A stretch of 64,000 nt of DNA, taken from positions 682,001 through 746,000 of the forward strand of contig JAVTVJ010000228.1 in NCBI GenBank assembly GCA_034509425.1, read 5' to 3'. Shown one piece after another: positions 1 through 11,881 of the stretch. Position 1 is the first letter of the stretch. The number at the start of each line of letters is the position of its first letter. The translations under genes were made by a program, and so were the position numbers. Below the pieces are notes generated by a model. It did no database searches. It saw only the letters and a list, made by a program, of their open reading frames with translations, and had not been told where the DNA came from. The DNA comes from Eopsaltria australis (taxonomy: Eukaryota; Chordata; Aves; Passeriformes; Petroicidae).

Positions 1-3000
1 TTCTGACACCATCAAGATTGTATTCAGAGGTCAATCCTATTGGCCTCTGTTCTAAAAGGCTGCTGAAGTACATTTAAACTATGGGCATTTAAAGTCTTTG
101 TACTATTCTGAGACTTAATAGTTGAGTTTGCTCCACCCACAGAAAACTAAGGTTTCTCCAACCTTGTTCCACAAAGACCTGTAATCACCCTACACCAGTA
201 TCCAGGTGTGAGATTGTGCACCTTGTCCCAAAGAGTTGCTGGGAGGTATTTGGAGGCGTCTGGATATATGCTTTCCTGCTTCTTGATTAGCACTCCCATA
301 AAGCCCATCTTTGGAGCAGTCATCTTCCTGGCTTGGCACTAAAACTCCAAACCATTCATACAAACAACACTGCTGCATAACATAAGGTTCATTCTCACAG
401 AGAAGTTCAGTTTTAGTTACGAAAACTGGGGAAAGTCTCATTAACTACCAATTTGTTCTGTGCTAGCAAAGCTCTTGAACCTTGACCGGCACCAGCAATA
501 GAAAGGGCTGTTTTGGGTAATTCAGAAGTAGAACTCAACTTAAGAAGCTTGAACCAGAAGCAGGTTCTATCTGCAAATATAAAATGAACCTGAAAACTAG
601 CACATGGACTTAATCAGCCATTTCAGTGATGGCTCTGTTTAGGGTCTAGTCCTTGGGAAGCCTAGAAAGAAATCACTGACCATTTTTGTTGGATGAAGCA
701 TTTTCTAAGGGCTGGAACTAAGCCTGAATCCTGGTTCCACTATCTGTACCCTGGGTACAGAATTTAGCACAAACCGCTTCTTCTGTCTGCAATCTTTTAC
801 AAACCTCTCAAAAAATGCAGAGGCTCATGAGGGAAGTTCTCTATTTAAAGTTGTATCAGTCATTACTTCCTCCAAGCACAAAGCTACTTGAGGGTGTTGC
901 AATTAATGCAGTGATGGATTAGAGAAGGTGATTTTGTAACCCCACTTACAGAAAGTCAGCTTGCTCAAGCTTTTGTGGAAGGGCAGAGCAGCACAAGTTT
1001 GTCATTTCCCAGTTAAAACCCCAGAAGAGGCCAGATCTTATGCCTTGAACTTGTTTTAGACACAGTCTGAAGGGAAAGCCTATGTTTACCAATCTTCACA
1101 TGGCAGTCTTAGATGTCACTGAAGCTCCACTGAACTGCCACTGGTGGACAGTCACAGGGGCCAGACAGAGCTTGGCACATCTGCTCCCAAGAAAGCCTTT
1201 ACCACCATTCCAACCAAGAGACATCTCTAGCACCTTCCTTACAAGGCAGCTTTACTGCCCTTCACTAGCCTGGCAAGTTGTCATTGCATCTTTGACATTA
1301 TCCCAGTATTACAGGCAAGGTGGTAAAGATGATACCTGCTCCCCACCGTGACCCAGCCTCTAGTGGCACAGCCACTCAGTTTTGGGCTAGGGACACTCTG
1401 GACAGCGTTCTTGCACACCTTCACATCTACCTTGCAGCAGCTCTGAAGAACTGAAGCATATATGCTTCATATGACACATTTAAATATCCCTGATTGATTG
1501 GAAGGACACATTTCCAAAATTTTGGTGAACAGGGTTTGAGAAGATCTATGTGGCACACACTAGGAATGGGGCAAGAGCTGTACCTCTGCTACACACCAAG
1601 ACTCTGGGTTTTTGTGTCAGCTCATCCAGCTCCCTCACCTCTAACATATAAAAAAAGCAAGCTCCAACACTACCTTTAAAGAGGTAGAGCTGTCACAGAA
1701 CCGTCAAAACATTTACCAGACAGGTGGAGAAACACTCCACCTATTTAATTCACCAGACAAGGAATCCACGCTGGTCTCTAACCAGAAATTGTGTTCTTTG
1801 GAAGTTCAATGGTGTTACAATACAGAGAAGTTGCAAAGCACAGCATCCAAGACCACCTACTCCCAGTAAGCCTGTTTCAAAGGTTAACTCCCTTGTTAAA
1901 TACTTGATTGACTCCTTGAACTCACAATCCAGAGTTGATTTATGTACTGCTCCTGGAGGCAAAATGCCCTCCCCTCAGGGCTGAGGATATGCTGCCTGGC
2001 ACCTCACCGTATCTGTCCCTTTAAAAGTGACAGCAGAGGGAGTGAGGCTCTGCAGCTTCAGGATCAAGTATAAACTAGACAGTCACTTGCCAGATAGGCT
2101 ATAGTGTCAAAGACTGAAGACTAGTCATAGTTTTGCCACTGCCACAGCTTTCCAGCATCCTGCTTTTCAGATCAAAGGCAGTCCCAGCATCGGAACCAAC
2201 CTTTTCCAGCTCCAGCAGGTGACTGTGCTCAGTCAGGTCACCAAGACCTGAATTACCAAGAAGAGTAACCTTGCAGTTAAGCCAGATGCAAGTCACCCCC
2301 TCAGTACAGAAAGAGGCTGTGGGGAGCCTTCAAGTCAGGAGATCCAGTAGCATAGATCCAGTTTCACTAGTTGATACATTCAGACAGGCTCAGCCCAGGA
2401 ACAGGCAGAACCAGCCACACACACTCCAGCTGCATTTGGTCCATTCAGAGCCAGGGATTCCTCCCATGCCCCATCATGGTGAAGCAGATTTCCACACTGC
2501 ACGCGAGAGATTTCCAGAGCACGAACATGCAGAATTCCCCTGCATCAGAAGGGTGCTAGTAACAAAAGTCAGATTTCCAATTAGGATACCACTGGTTACC
2601 ATCACAGCAAGTGTGAAAGACCATTTGGGACAAGCACTTCCATCTGGAACCTTTTAAAACTAAACATTATCAAACGGACTGCCCTCTGCAATAGGCAGGC
2701 TTCCCTGGGAGCAGACAGGCACCAATTCACCAACATCTATTCATCCCTGAGCAGGTCATTCCTAAAAGGCTGGAGAAATGTTAGAGGTGACACGCAGGTC
2801 AAGTACAGTCCTTGCTTTGCCATGCCAGAAACCTGGGCACTTCCAAAGAAACAGACTGCTTCCCACAGGTTGGCCCTGCCCCCTCCCACCCCACCACATT
2901 TAACAGCTCCACCTCAGGTTACAGTAATGGATACTCTTGGAAAAACCCTGCTGCTCTGCCCAGGTGTATCCGCACAGAACAGACAAGCCACATTAAGGGA

Positions 3001-6000
3001 ACCGTACTGGAGCCTATGCAAATCCCCATCACACTAGCTGAAGCCTGGCTGTAGCCTGTTCCCCAATGAAAACCCGAGGGATAAACAGCAAAGCTGCCCT
3101 ACAGGAAGCTCCTACTCAGAACCCTTCAGTGAGTCAACTGTTTCAGCTTTTTGTTCTTCCATAATGTAATGAAAGGGTGTGGGTATTTCCACCAAGCCTG
3201 GCACCATCAGCCCTCAGCCTTATCAAAAATTCTCCAAGACTGGCAGGCCTTTTACTCTTGGGTCAGTACATCTGAGAACTTAAAAAACCACCAGCTCCTT
3301 GAGACATTACCATAATAGCAGCAGCCCAAAGAAAATAAAGGATCTGCCAGTCAACTGTCAAGAACTGCTTCAATTGGCACTCTGGACTGTCTGACACAGC
3401 ACACAGAGCTCTTTGATTCTGTAGGTATGATAAAGAACTCATACCATGGAGCACAGGTTTGTCCTGCAAGCAGCAAAATCCATCCAGCCACTTGTTACCT
3501 ATCTAGATCATCACAGAGGGTCCCTCCTGACATCTTAAAGATGACTCATTTCATAAACCGGGTGACCAGTGTATTCCAGTTACTGACTGGCAGAGCAGTG
3601 TGTTACACCACTACACAAGATCCAACCAGCAGGTCTCAGAGGAGCTCAGAGTACTCAGTGGCACCCACAGCTCTGATGCCCCACTACTGTGACATGGGAC
3701 AGCCCAGGTCCCCTGCCTGCATCCAGCACACACTCCTGTGCTCAGAGCAGCCTGACCCAAACCTCATGCTCACAGTCTGAAGGAAGCAAGTGGAGCCAGT
3801 TATGCCTCACTGGTGAAGCACACACTGCTGTAAACCATTGTTTCACGGAGTACCCAACAGTCTGGTCAGGCTGGGACATTGTTCACCTCACAACCTCTGT
3901 GTACAACCAGTCAGGCAAAGAGGTCAGTTCTAGGAAGGAAAAAAGGAAGCTGACCAAGATGTCCTGAGGCAGCTGTCATCCATATCCACTGCTGCTCCCA
4001 GTGTTCCCACGAGAGGGGAAGTGCCTGTAGGCTATGTAGTGATTCCAGGGTGATACAGGGATCCACCAGGAAGCCACAGCACAAACTGCAACATAACTGC
4101 TTAAGCCATATTCTGCAGAGCCAATGGTTTATACTGATGATCCATCTCATTTTCAGCTGTTCCCAAGACTGGCATTTACGAAGAGAAAATGATGCCCTTG
4201 TTGAGATGCCTTCCCTCATTCTCAAACTGTAGAAATATCACCTACCTCACTTCTGTTACAGCACTTAGGTCTTAGCCATCCACTGCTTTACTTGCTGTTA
4301 AGGACAAAGGCTTAAGCTAATCTCCACTGCAGACAGTCTGGTAGCTCACACACCTGCCCACATCACAGGCACCTTCATTTGGAGGAGAAAATTACCTTGA
4401 GCTGCATTCTGTCATTTCTTCTTCACCTGCAAGAAGCTCTCCTGTTCCACCTTCCCACCTCTCAGTATTTTGGGAAGCACAGGTGCCTTCGAGAATTCAA
4501 GTTGTTTATAGTCACAATGCCTTCCGAATCAGATTGTGCAGGGCTGTCAGCTGCATTGAGCTACATGTTCTGAGCCAGCCATTTCACCATGGAGGTCTCT
4601 TAAAAGCCAACCAACTGCTATAGTATCTAAAGCCCTAGTTTAAAAGAAAAGTACTATTTCATTGGCTCTGCAGCAACAATGAGAAGACACAGGAATAATT
4701 TAACACTGCTGGCTAAAGTTCTCTTCATGAGAAGTCTCCCAGCTGCTTGGCAGTGCAGCAGGGATTGAAGGCACTGAATGCCCAGCTGGAGTTCAGGCCT
4801 AAGGACAACTCCTCACACTGTGCAGGGCACAGTGGGCACACTTTGGACAGCTTTGCACAGAGCACCAGCCCACACAGAACCAGACAGCTCTGCCCAACAC
4901 CACACTTGTCCATTCTGGTGTGCTCAAATTGCATGAAAAAGCTACAATAATTTAATCACTCAACAGCACCTGACCCTGAGCCACCACATTTCACACATGG
5001 GAAATAAGGAACTGCAGCAATGAGAACAAGTCATAATCTGCAAATAACCAGACAGGCTCAAAGATGGCCAAGGTCATAGCAGCCTGCTCTTGTCTCCCAC
5101 TGACCAGAACAAGTTCAGCTATCTATTTACCATCAGCAAGTAATGCTCACATATCACACAGGACTGCTTGGAGTCACTTGTTTTCACATCAAACTAGCCT
5201 GGACAGTACAGAACCTGAACATGTTTACTGAAAACAAGTCTTGAAACTACAAGCTCCACAAGAATGTGATCTTTAGATACAGTATGAGTCAGACATGATC
5301 ACTGCACTGATTAACACAGATCCAGGACTATTTTAGAGTTTTACATTGCTTGTCCAGATTTAGCTCCTTACTTTGAAATCCGGGTGGCTTTTTAAACAAC
5401 TAACATACAATTAACATCAGAACACGCTGTGGTGCCACATGCCTGTTAAAAAAGTTACACAACACTGCAAGTTTTAGTTTATCCTATGTTGACACCTCTG
5501 CCATATTGCCTTAAAAATCCAAACTGCTTCACTCAACAGTCACATCTAAGAAACAATTTCCCACCAGCAGTATCTATAACCAGTTGTCCAGCATCTGAAT
5601 CCATCAGTGGCCCTGGCAAAAGTACCTGCATGACTCAGGCCTGCTGGTGTTACAATACTGAGGTCAGGAATCCACTCACTGAATCCAGGACTACCTGACA
5701 CAGATTTTGCATCAAGGACCTCTCACAAACCAGCTGCAACATGACAGATACCCAACTTTCATCAATACAGCTTATGCACTGACTTTACATTCCCCTTGCA
5801 ATCCCACAGCACCATGCTGTCAACCCTGCAGCTTCTAGGAAAGGCTTCCCTGCTGGTTTAGACATGCCAGCACCACTTCAAATTCCTGTTAAAGCGCTGA
5901 CTCAAGTCCATATCCCTCATTGATGTTTCAGCTGAAGAACACTCACATGTCACAAACCTGGTGTCTAAAGCCATACAGCCATGTTCTTTTGCTTCCAAAA

Positions 6001-7402
6001 TCCATTCTGCAAGAGGAATCCAGCAACTCCTTCCTTGGAAAGAAAGCTCAGTATTTAGGACCATTTTGCAAAATGCAATGAACTGCTGACTATTTTTTTC
6101 CAACAAGTAACTAGGTCTCAGTTTCTTCCTCCATCATCTTCACTAGCCAAGAGACAGGTAGGTCAGCAGTCCCAACTCTGGCTCCTATGGCATTTCAACC
6201 ATCAAGTTTTCAGGAAAATCCTTACCTGTCAAGCTTGAGTACAATGTCTGAAATCCAAGGTGGGGGGACACTGATTGCCTTCAGCACAGACATCCGCATC
6301 CCAGCACCAAGTACAAACTGAGCAAGATTAAACACAGCTAACCAAGCTTTTATCAGAAATTAAAGCCACAAACATAGCTAGTGTAGAACCAGTCCATGGT
6401 GCCCATACCAGCACAGCTAGACAGCTTCCTCTCAAACACTAGTTTTAACCCACTGTCCACTTAGCTCTTTGCATTATTTCATCTCCTAATCAAGCGCAGC
6501 TTCCCCAAATCTATCCTGCAGACCCAGCCACTATCCCAGAGGCCATATTAACACAATGAGACACCAAGCACCTCAAAAGCACCACACAACTTGAGTTACA
6601 ACCAATTCAACACTAGCAGGTTTTGATTCCCTAACTGGGAACCAAATGAGGTGGGAGATGAAGACCAGTCCGTATGTTCTCATCTGTGGAGACACCGGCT
6701 AAGCCATCAGAAGGAAAAGCCAGATTGATTACTAGTTGTTTTATTCCCAACATTGTTACTCCTGCATTTGGGAAAAAAACCAACTTAAGCCCTCCCCCTA
6801 TTACATCCCAAAGGGAACAAACAGCATGTCTGCACCCACAAGGGACCAGCAAACACTGTGCAGGAACAGTAGTCACCTTCAGCAGGAGATTTGACAAGGT
6901 TCAGAGAGACAAGGCATTAAAGGATAGTCTTTCTGGTGTAAACCAGCATTTAAGGTCCCTACATCTGTGCTCCTTCAGTGGGGAGAGCGGTGCCGCAGGA
7001 TGACCCAATTTACACCGCACTGAGCTCGCTGCCTGGAGACGCAGAGGGAGGGCCATGGAGCAGGGCTTCCCCCCGTGCCCTGGCATCCCCGTTCCACGGG
7101 GCAGCTCGGGAGCCCGTCCATTGCCTGCAGTGGCATTAACATCTCTAGGGCGGATATCCCGGTCAAACGACCGCACATTTATGTTTAATCCCGTTAAAAA
7201 CTGGTTTTGCATTATCCGTGAATGGTTTAAACACCGACCATGTTCGATTCACAGCGGGAGAAGTGCCGCGGAGGCCAGGGCAGGCAGATTCCGGGGGACT
7301 CCGCGGGCAGCCGGAGCCGGGAGCACGACAGCCCCCGCCCCGTGGGGCCAGGGGGAGACCCCGACCCGCGGCTGCCCGGAGGGAGGGGGAGGCACCGCCG
7401 CA

Positions 7403-7412
7403 GTCACGTGGC
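7403..7412. promoter_or_regulatory. CLEAR-like E-box in ATP6V0C intron 1
   Basis: The ten bases GTCACGTGGC centre on the palindrome CACGTG and match 8 of 10 positions of the TFEB/TFE3 CLEAR consensus GTCACGTGAC. The site lies about 250 bp inside intron 1, within the CpG island. USF or MYC-family factors could also bind such an E-box. Confidence 0.5.
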
Positions 7413-7432
7413 CCCGGGGGCTCCGCCGGCGG

Positions 7433-7440
7433 TGACGTCA
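7433..7440. promoter_or_regulatory. Full palindromic cAMP response element
   Basis: TGACGTCA is the perfect CREB/ATF site. It is 21 bp from the CLEAR-like E-box at 7403-7412 and inside the ATP6V0C CpG island, the position in which functional CREs are typically found. Confidence 0.5.
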
Positions 7441-7658
7441 CCGGCACGGACCCTCCGCTGCCCCCGAGAGCCCGGATGGAGCGGGGGGGGGAGCGGGCCG
7501 GGGGGGCGCCCCCGGGCCCGAAAAATTTCAGTCCCCGCCGCCGATGGCGCCCCGCCGGGGCAGGGGAATGACAGGGAAAGAGAAGCCGCTTCCCCCACAC
7601 CGTGCTCCCCCTCCTCCCCACCCTCTCCCCGGCCCCCCGATTGCCGGCCGGTGCTCAC

Positions 7659-7734
7659 CGCTAAAGACCATGGCGGCCGAAGCGCCCATCACGGCGAAGA
7701 AGGAGGCGTACTCGGGGCTGGCGCCGGAGGACAT
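7659..7734 (-). CDS. ATP6V0C: V-type proton ATPase 16 kDa proteolipid subunit c, first coding exon (partial gene)
   Basis: The exon encodes 25 codons plus one base. After a short variable N-terminus it reads PEYASFFAVMGASAAMVFS, which matches the start of the first transmembrane helix of vertebrate ATP6V0C. The exon ends in AGC G followed by the donor GTGAGC at 7658-7653, giving a phase-1 junction into the LGAAYGTAKSG exon expected next. The ATG at 7734-7732 is the only sensible start, with a G at -3. Subunit c forms the membrane rotor ring of the V-ATPase, which pumps protons into lysosomes, endosomes and synaptic vesicles. The full protein is normally about 155 residues with four helices; only the beginning is in this window. 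Being next to TBC1D24 in the same orientation agrees with the human gene order and supports the assignment. It is not the processed pseudogene type, because an intron interrupts it. Confidence 0.93.
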
Positions 7735-7841
7735 GGCTGCGCGGGCCGGGCCGAGGCGCCGCTAGAGCGGGAGCACGAGAGGGCGAGGGAAAGGCGGAAA
7801 GCTCCGCCGCGGTGCCGGTCCTCGGCGGGCAGTGCTCGGCC

Positions 7842-7857
7842 ACAAAATGGCGGAGGC
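7842..7857. promoter_or_regulatory. YY1-like site, first copy of a 16-bp direct repeat
   Basis: The 16 bases acaaaatggcggaggc contain AAAATGGCGG, matching the YY1 core (A/G)AnATGGCGG. An identical 16-mer lies 170 bp away at 8012-8027. YY1 sites of this kind commonly sit at or just downstream of CpG-island transcription starts, so this site may mark the ATP6V0C TSS region or a divergent plus-strand start. Confidence 0.45.
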
Positions 7858-8011
7858 GCGGCGGGAGCGGACGGGGCGGAGGGGGACGGGGCGGAGGGAG
7901 CCGGGGCGGGGCGCGGGGCAGGCGGCGGCGGCGGGGCCCGGGGCGCAGAAGCTCCGTCCCGGCGGGAGTGGCGGCGGCGGCGCGCTGCGCCCTAAATACG
8001 GTCTCCGCAGG

Positions 8012-8027
8012 ACAAAATGGCGGAGGC
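8012..8027. promoter_or_regulatory. YY1-like site, second copy of a 16-bp direct repeat
   Basis: This is an exact copy of the 16-mer at 7842-7857, 7 bp before the CLEAR-like E-box at 8034-8043. Two identical copies inside a CpG island suggest either a small local duplication or selection on the motif. Confidence 0.45.
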
Positions 8028-8033
8028 CCGCCC

Positions 8034-8043
8034 GTCACGTGAT
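8034..8043. promoter_or_regulatory. CLEAR-like E-box upstream of ATP6V0C
   Basis: GTCACGTGAT matches 9 of 10 positions of the CLEAR consensus GTCACGTGAC. It lies 300 bp upstream of the ATP6V0C start codon. V-ATPase subunit genes are well-known members of the TFEB-controlled lysosomal network, so a functional role is plausible, but binding is inferred from sequence alone. Confidence 0.55.
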
Positions 8044-8403
8044 CGCACCAACCGCCCCCGCCCGCCCCGCCCTCGGCGCACACCACGCGCGCGGCGGGGG
8101 GGGGGACGCCCGCCCCTACCGGCTCCCCCCGCGCCCCGGCCCCGCTCCCGCCGCGCGGCCGCCGGCGAGGCCTAGCGCCGTCCGGGCTGCTCCGCGCGCC
8201 CCGGGTCGCGGCGGCGCCGCTTGGCCGCACAGGCAGCCGGGCTCTGCTCCCCTGCCCTCGCTCCCCCCTCCGCGCTGCCCGGGTGAGCCCGTCCAGCCAG
8301 GCGGCCGCGGCCCGCTGAGCGTGATTCAGCGCTCATTAACATAAAGGGCGTGTCCCGCCATGGCCCCGCCCGCGCAGCGGCGGCTCTGCCCGGGCCCGGG
8401 CCG

Positions 8404-8700
8404 GGGGTGCTGCTGTCGTGGCCGGCTGTCTCGTGCCGCTGTCCTGTCCCTGTGTCCTGTCCCTGCAGCACCGCCGTGTCCCCGTTCCCTGACCCCAGGA
8501 CACGGATTCTGCCGTGTATCCCCGTGTCCCTCTGCCGTGTTCCGGTGCCGCATCCCCCACGACGCATCCCATGTGCCGTGTGCCGTGTTCCCCATGCCAT
8601 GTCGTGTGTGCCATGACCCGGTGCCATGTCCTCCACAGCACATCCTGTGTGCCGTGTGCCATCTGCCCTGTGCCTTGCCTGCATGCTGTGCTCCGTTCCC
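8404..8700. repeat. Degenerate GTGCC/GTGTCC-type tandem repeat at the edge of the CpG island
   Basis: Variants of gtgtccc, gtgccgtgt and gccatgtc recur continuously, giving long open frames rich in C, P and V on one strand and in H, G and T on the other. The pattern is a decayed short-unit tandem repeat, not a coding region. Confidence 0.6.
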
Positions 8701-11700
8701 CGTCAAGGCCCTGTCGCCTGAGCTGTGGTGACCTGTCGTGGGCTTCTCACGGGGGATCAGCTGCACCCATGGGGCCTTGCTGGCTTGGGGTCCCCTCTAG
8801 GGGCTTCCAGCCCCTGCACTCCACCTCCTCCCGGGGTCCAATACCAGCAGCATCTATTGGAGCTCTACTCCCATCCCATCCATCAATCCTGTTCCCTCGG
8901 ATGAGACATCCTGCCCATCTGGCCCATCCTTTTCCCCGGGCCAGAGGAGAGCGGGTGGGCTGGATCTGAACCATGGTATCATCCAGAGGCTCTGCCACCC
9001 GCTCTCTCCTGCAGGCATTCCCCTGAGCCATCCCCATCCCAAAATATCCCAGACGGATGCTCCTACAACCTGTCCTGGAAGGGTGGCTGATGCCGTTCTG
9101 TTACCCAGGATTTGGGGGTTCATTAGCAGTTCTTGCTGCCACAAATCTGGCTGAGCTTTCTACGTTCCAGAATACCAGATCTCTCAACTCAAGGGCCACC
9201 TGCCTTTTTCCCCATGTTGCCTCCTCTCTGGACACCTAAGCCTTGTTAGAGCCCACAGGGAAGCTGAGGACAGGATTTACCTTGGCATATTCCTTGCTGC
9301 TGCTTGTGCACAAAGGGCCCAGGGCAGCAGGCAGAGGTGGCTGGCATGTGCTGGGGACAGGCATCAGGGCACACTGGCTCTGAGACTGAGACTGTCTTGT
9401 GGCAGACTGTCACCTGGTCTTCATGGGAACGTCCAGTACACAGCCCATGGTAGGGGTTGGCTGGAGGCACAGAGAGGAGTGGGCTGGGGGCACTGCTGGA
9501 AGTCAGAGCAGCAGAGGGGGACCCTGTCCTGAGCCCTGGCAGAGGTGGGTACAGGGGCTATGCATCCCATGTGTGGGGCACACTGCCACTGTCACCACCA
9601 CCCATAGCCACTGTCACCACCACCAGTGCTACCACCACTGCCATCACTGCCACCACCAGCATCGATGCCACCCCTGCCACCAGCATCCCCACTGCCACCA
9701 TCATGGCTGCAACCAGCACCACAATCATCATCACTGCCACCACCATCACCAGTCCCCCCACGGCTACTTTTCCACCGTGGGACATGTTCTTTGTCAGTGT
9801 GGTCATCGTTGCCATTGCTCTGTGGTGGTGGCTGTCACTGCTAGCAGTGTTTCCATCAGCTCAAGTTAACCTTTCACTGTGGTGGGAACAATCCCTACAT
9901 CTAGGATCCAGAGCAATTGGTCACTGGGTGAATTTCTCACCCCCTCAGGCACTGGCAACATTGGCAGTTTGTTCACCAGATTTGGGCTGGTGAGGGGAGA
10001 TGGGGCCTCTGATGCCTTATCCCACCCTTGTGCTCAGGTCTGTGCCCTCCTGGTGCTCACTTGGACTGGGTCTGGTGATGCTGCCACCAGCCCTCACCTG
10101 GAGTGGGCATGTCTCCCAACACTGTGCCCGGCCTGGCTGCCATGAGAGGACCCTGTAGGGTGCAGAGCCCAGACAGAGAGTGACATGAGCATCCTGGCTG
10201 GCAGGGATGAGCCCAGATATCTGCCCCATGGAATTTATCTGTGGGTGATGGGTTCTGTCGTGTTGTTGGGTGGGAGCTTCAAAGCCCTAAGGACACCAAC
10301 AGTCTAGGGCAACACCAGCATCAATATTTGGAGCAGGGACCCAGGGCTCAGGGTGGATTTTAGGGGCCCCTGGAGGATGCTCTTCCCCCTATGCCCACAC
10401 CCGCTGCCTCCCTGTGCCTCTCCCGGGTCCCAGTGGGCAGCCCTGGCTGCCGATGGAACGGCTCCACAGCCCCACACTCCGTAATGCTGCTGTCTCCTCC
10501 TGTGCCAGCCCCGTGCCAACCACAGTCCTGGCCCCGCGATCCCTTGCTGGCCAGTGGCTTCCCACAGACCATCCGGCCCCGTTCCCACTCGTTACTCCGT
10601 TACTCCGTCTGTCAGCGAGTGGCCATCCCTGAGAACAAAGAGCCTCCTTGTAGCTGGGAGCTCACGAGTTGTGGTGGTGGTGACGCTTTGGGGATGCCGT
10701 GTCTCTGGAGAGGCTGAGCAGTGAGATCCTGAGGGTCGAACTTCCCTCCCTCCACCTTTTGGTACTGTGGGGTGCTGGGAGCCTCCTTGCTCCTGCATTG
10801 TGGCCAAGCCCTCTTGTCCTTTGTCCTCCTCCTCCCATGCTCTTCATTTGGGACTCACTCGATGTCTCTGGGTCTCAGATCTCCAGGACTAAATGTCCAA
10901 GAAATTGTTTGGGTTTCACCTGAAATTGCTGATTCACAGAAAGCATATTTTTTAAGCTTTTGGCAACAAAATTTCCTTTCAAAAGACTGCATTTTGCATT
11001 CTTCCTGCGGCATGTATTTATTCAGCCCTTCCTACTCAGGTGGAGCCACGGAGGTCATGGTGGAGTCAGCATGGTTCCCACTGCACATCCTGGTGCCAAC
11101 CCTCTGAAGGATTTGCACAGAGGGAAGGTGCTGGAAATGAGAGTATCCACCCAGGACTGCCCAGTCCTCCTCACTCTGTCCACGCCACCCTGGACCAACC
11201 AGACCAATGGAGGGACTGTGTGTCGAGCATCCTCCTGAGATGCCCATGGAGCCACACTGGTGGCCCAGGTGTGGCTGTGATTGGTGGAGTGAGTGGACAC
11301 AAGAATGCACAAAGCCCACATGCGCCAGAGGAGGGGAAGGACTGTGTGGATGCTGGTGACAGCACATGTGACCTCGCCTGGCTCCTTGTTGGGCCTCGTG
11401 AGTTGCAGCAGGTACCCAAGAGTAACTTCACTCTTAACAGGACAATACTGCTGTTAAAAAGTACCGTGGTGTTCCTACCACCAGCGGCACTGGTGCTGCT
11501 GCAGCTGCATCTGCTGGCCCCTGCAGACCTGGGAGCAATAGCATCCTTGGCTGGAGGCTCTCAGTCAAGCTTGGCTCTGTTCTGCCCCCATGGTAGCTAC
11601 ACACACCCAGGATGTCACCGTCCCCCTGCCACCCCTCAGCGGGGACACTAAGGCTCTCATGCCAGTTCTGTTTCTGCCTTGTGGAGGTGCAGGGATATTT

Positions 11701-11841
11701 CTTCTTCAGGGAAAGGGCAATGGAAGGAACAAAATTCAATGAAAACTGGGAGGCGAACACAACATCAAAGGCAAAGAGCCAGAGCCTGGATGCAGAACAA
11801 CCCGAATTCCTGTTCCCACAGCAACCAGCACTCACCCCCCT
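8701..11841. other. Gene-less stretch between ATP6V0C and TBC1D24, left part
   Basis: No recognisable exon, RNA gene or transposon is visible apart from the CAC-rich repeat at 9585-9770. Open frames over 80 codons on both strands are low-similarity chance frames favoured by the moderate GC content. Confidence 0.5.
9585..9770. repeat. Imperfect CAC/CAT/GCC triplet repeat
   Basis: Triplets of the form cac, cat, gcc and agc follow one another for about 185 bp. All three plus-strand frames are open and read as His-rich, Thr/Ala-rich or Pro-rich, which is the signature of a simple repeat and not of a histidine-rich protein. Confidence 0.8.
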
Positions 11842-11881
11842 CGCGCTGGCGCCAGGCACTCCCCAGGCTGGCGCCAGCGCG
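11842..11881. repeat. Perfect 14-bp inverted repeat with 12-nt loop
   Basis: The left arm CGCGCTGGCGCCAG at 11842-11855 is the exact reverse complement of CTGGCGCCAGCGCG at 11868-11881, separated by 12 nt. Each arm contains the palindrome TGGCGCCA. The stem is 12/14 G or C. It stands in otherwise non-CpG sequence, and no gene is recognised around it. Confidence 0.9.

Larger units (their letters stand above)
1..7658 (-). other. ATP6V0C: ATP6V0C intron 1 (partial, runs off the left edge)
   Basis: Everything left of the exon 1 splice donor at 7658-7657 is read as intron 1 of ATP6V0C. I looked on the minus strand for the rest of subunit c (the LGAAYGTAKSG segment and the later transmembrane helices) and found no such open frame, so the next exon must lie beyond position 1. 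The stretch is AT-moderate, has only short chance ORFs, and contains no CR1 or LTR that I can recognise, which is unusual compared with the rest of the window. Confidence 0.75.
7240..8420. promoter_or_regulatory. ATP6V0C: CpG island, ATP6V0C promoter
   Basis: The stretch is extremely GC-rich and dense in CG dinucleotides, with runs such as a ten-G tract near 8095-8104. It contains the ATP6V0C start codon and first splice donor. The minus-strand transcript probably starts upstream of 7734, roughly between 7800 and 8050, but no single TSS can be fixed from sequence. No TATA box is evident in that interval, as is usual for a housekeeping CpG-island promoter. The long open frames here on both strands are products of the base composition. 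Confidence 0.85.

Noticed and set aside
1..7000. Remaining ATP6V0C exons
   Set aside because: I looked for the highly conserved helices two to four on the minus strand and found no matching open frame, so they must lie outside the window.
7661..8230. 189-codon minus-strand ORF overlapping the ATP6V0C start in another frame
   Set aside because: The composition is low-complexity Arg/Pro/Ala, it crosses the likely start-site region, and no protein family is recognisable.
7240..8344. Long Arg/Gly/Ala/Pro-rich ORFs over the CpG island (up to 251 codons)
   Set aside because: Stop codons are rare in such GC-rich DNA. The only supported coding part is ATP6V0C exon 1 on the minus strand.
9399..9869. 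Histidine-rich 156-codon ORF
   Set aside because: It is a translation of an imperfect CAC/CAT triplet repeat; other frames of the same DNA are equally open.
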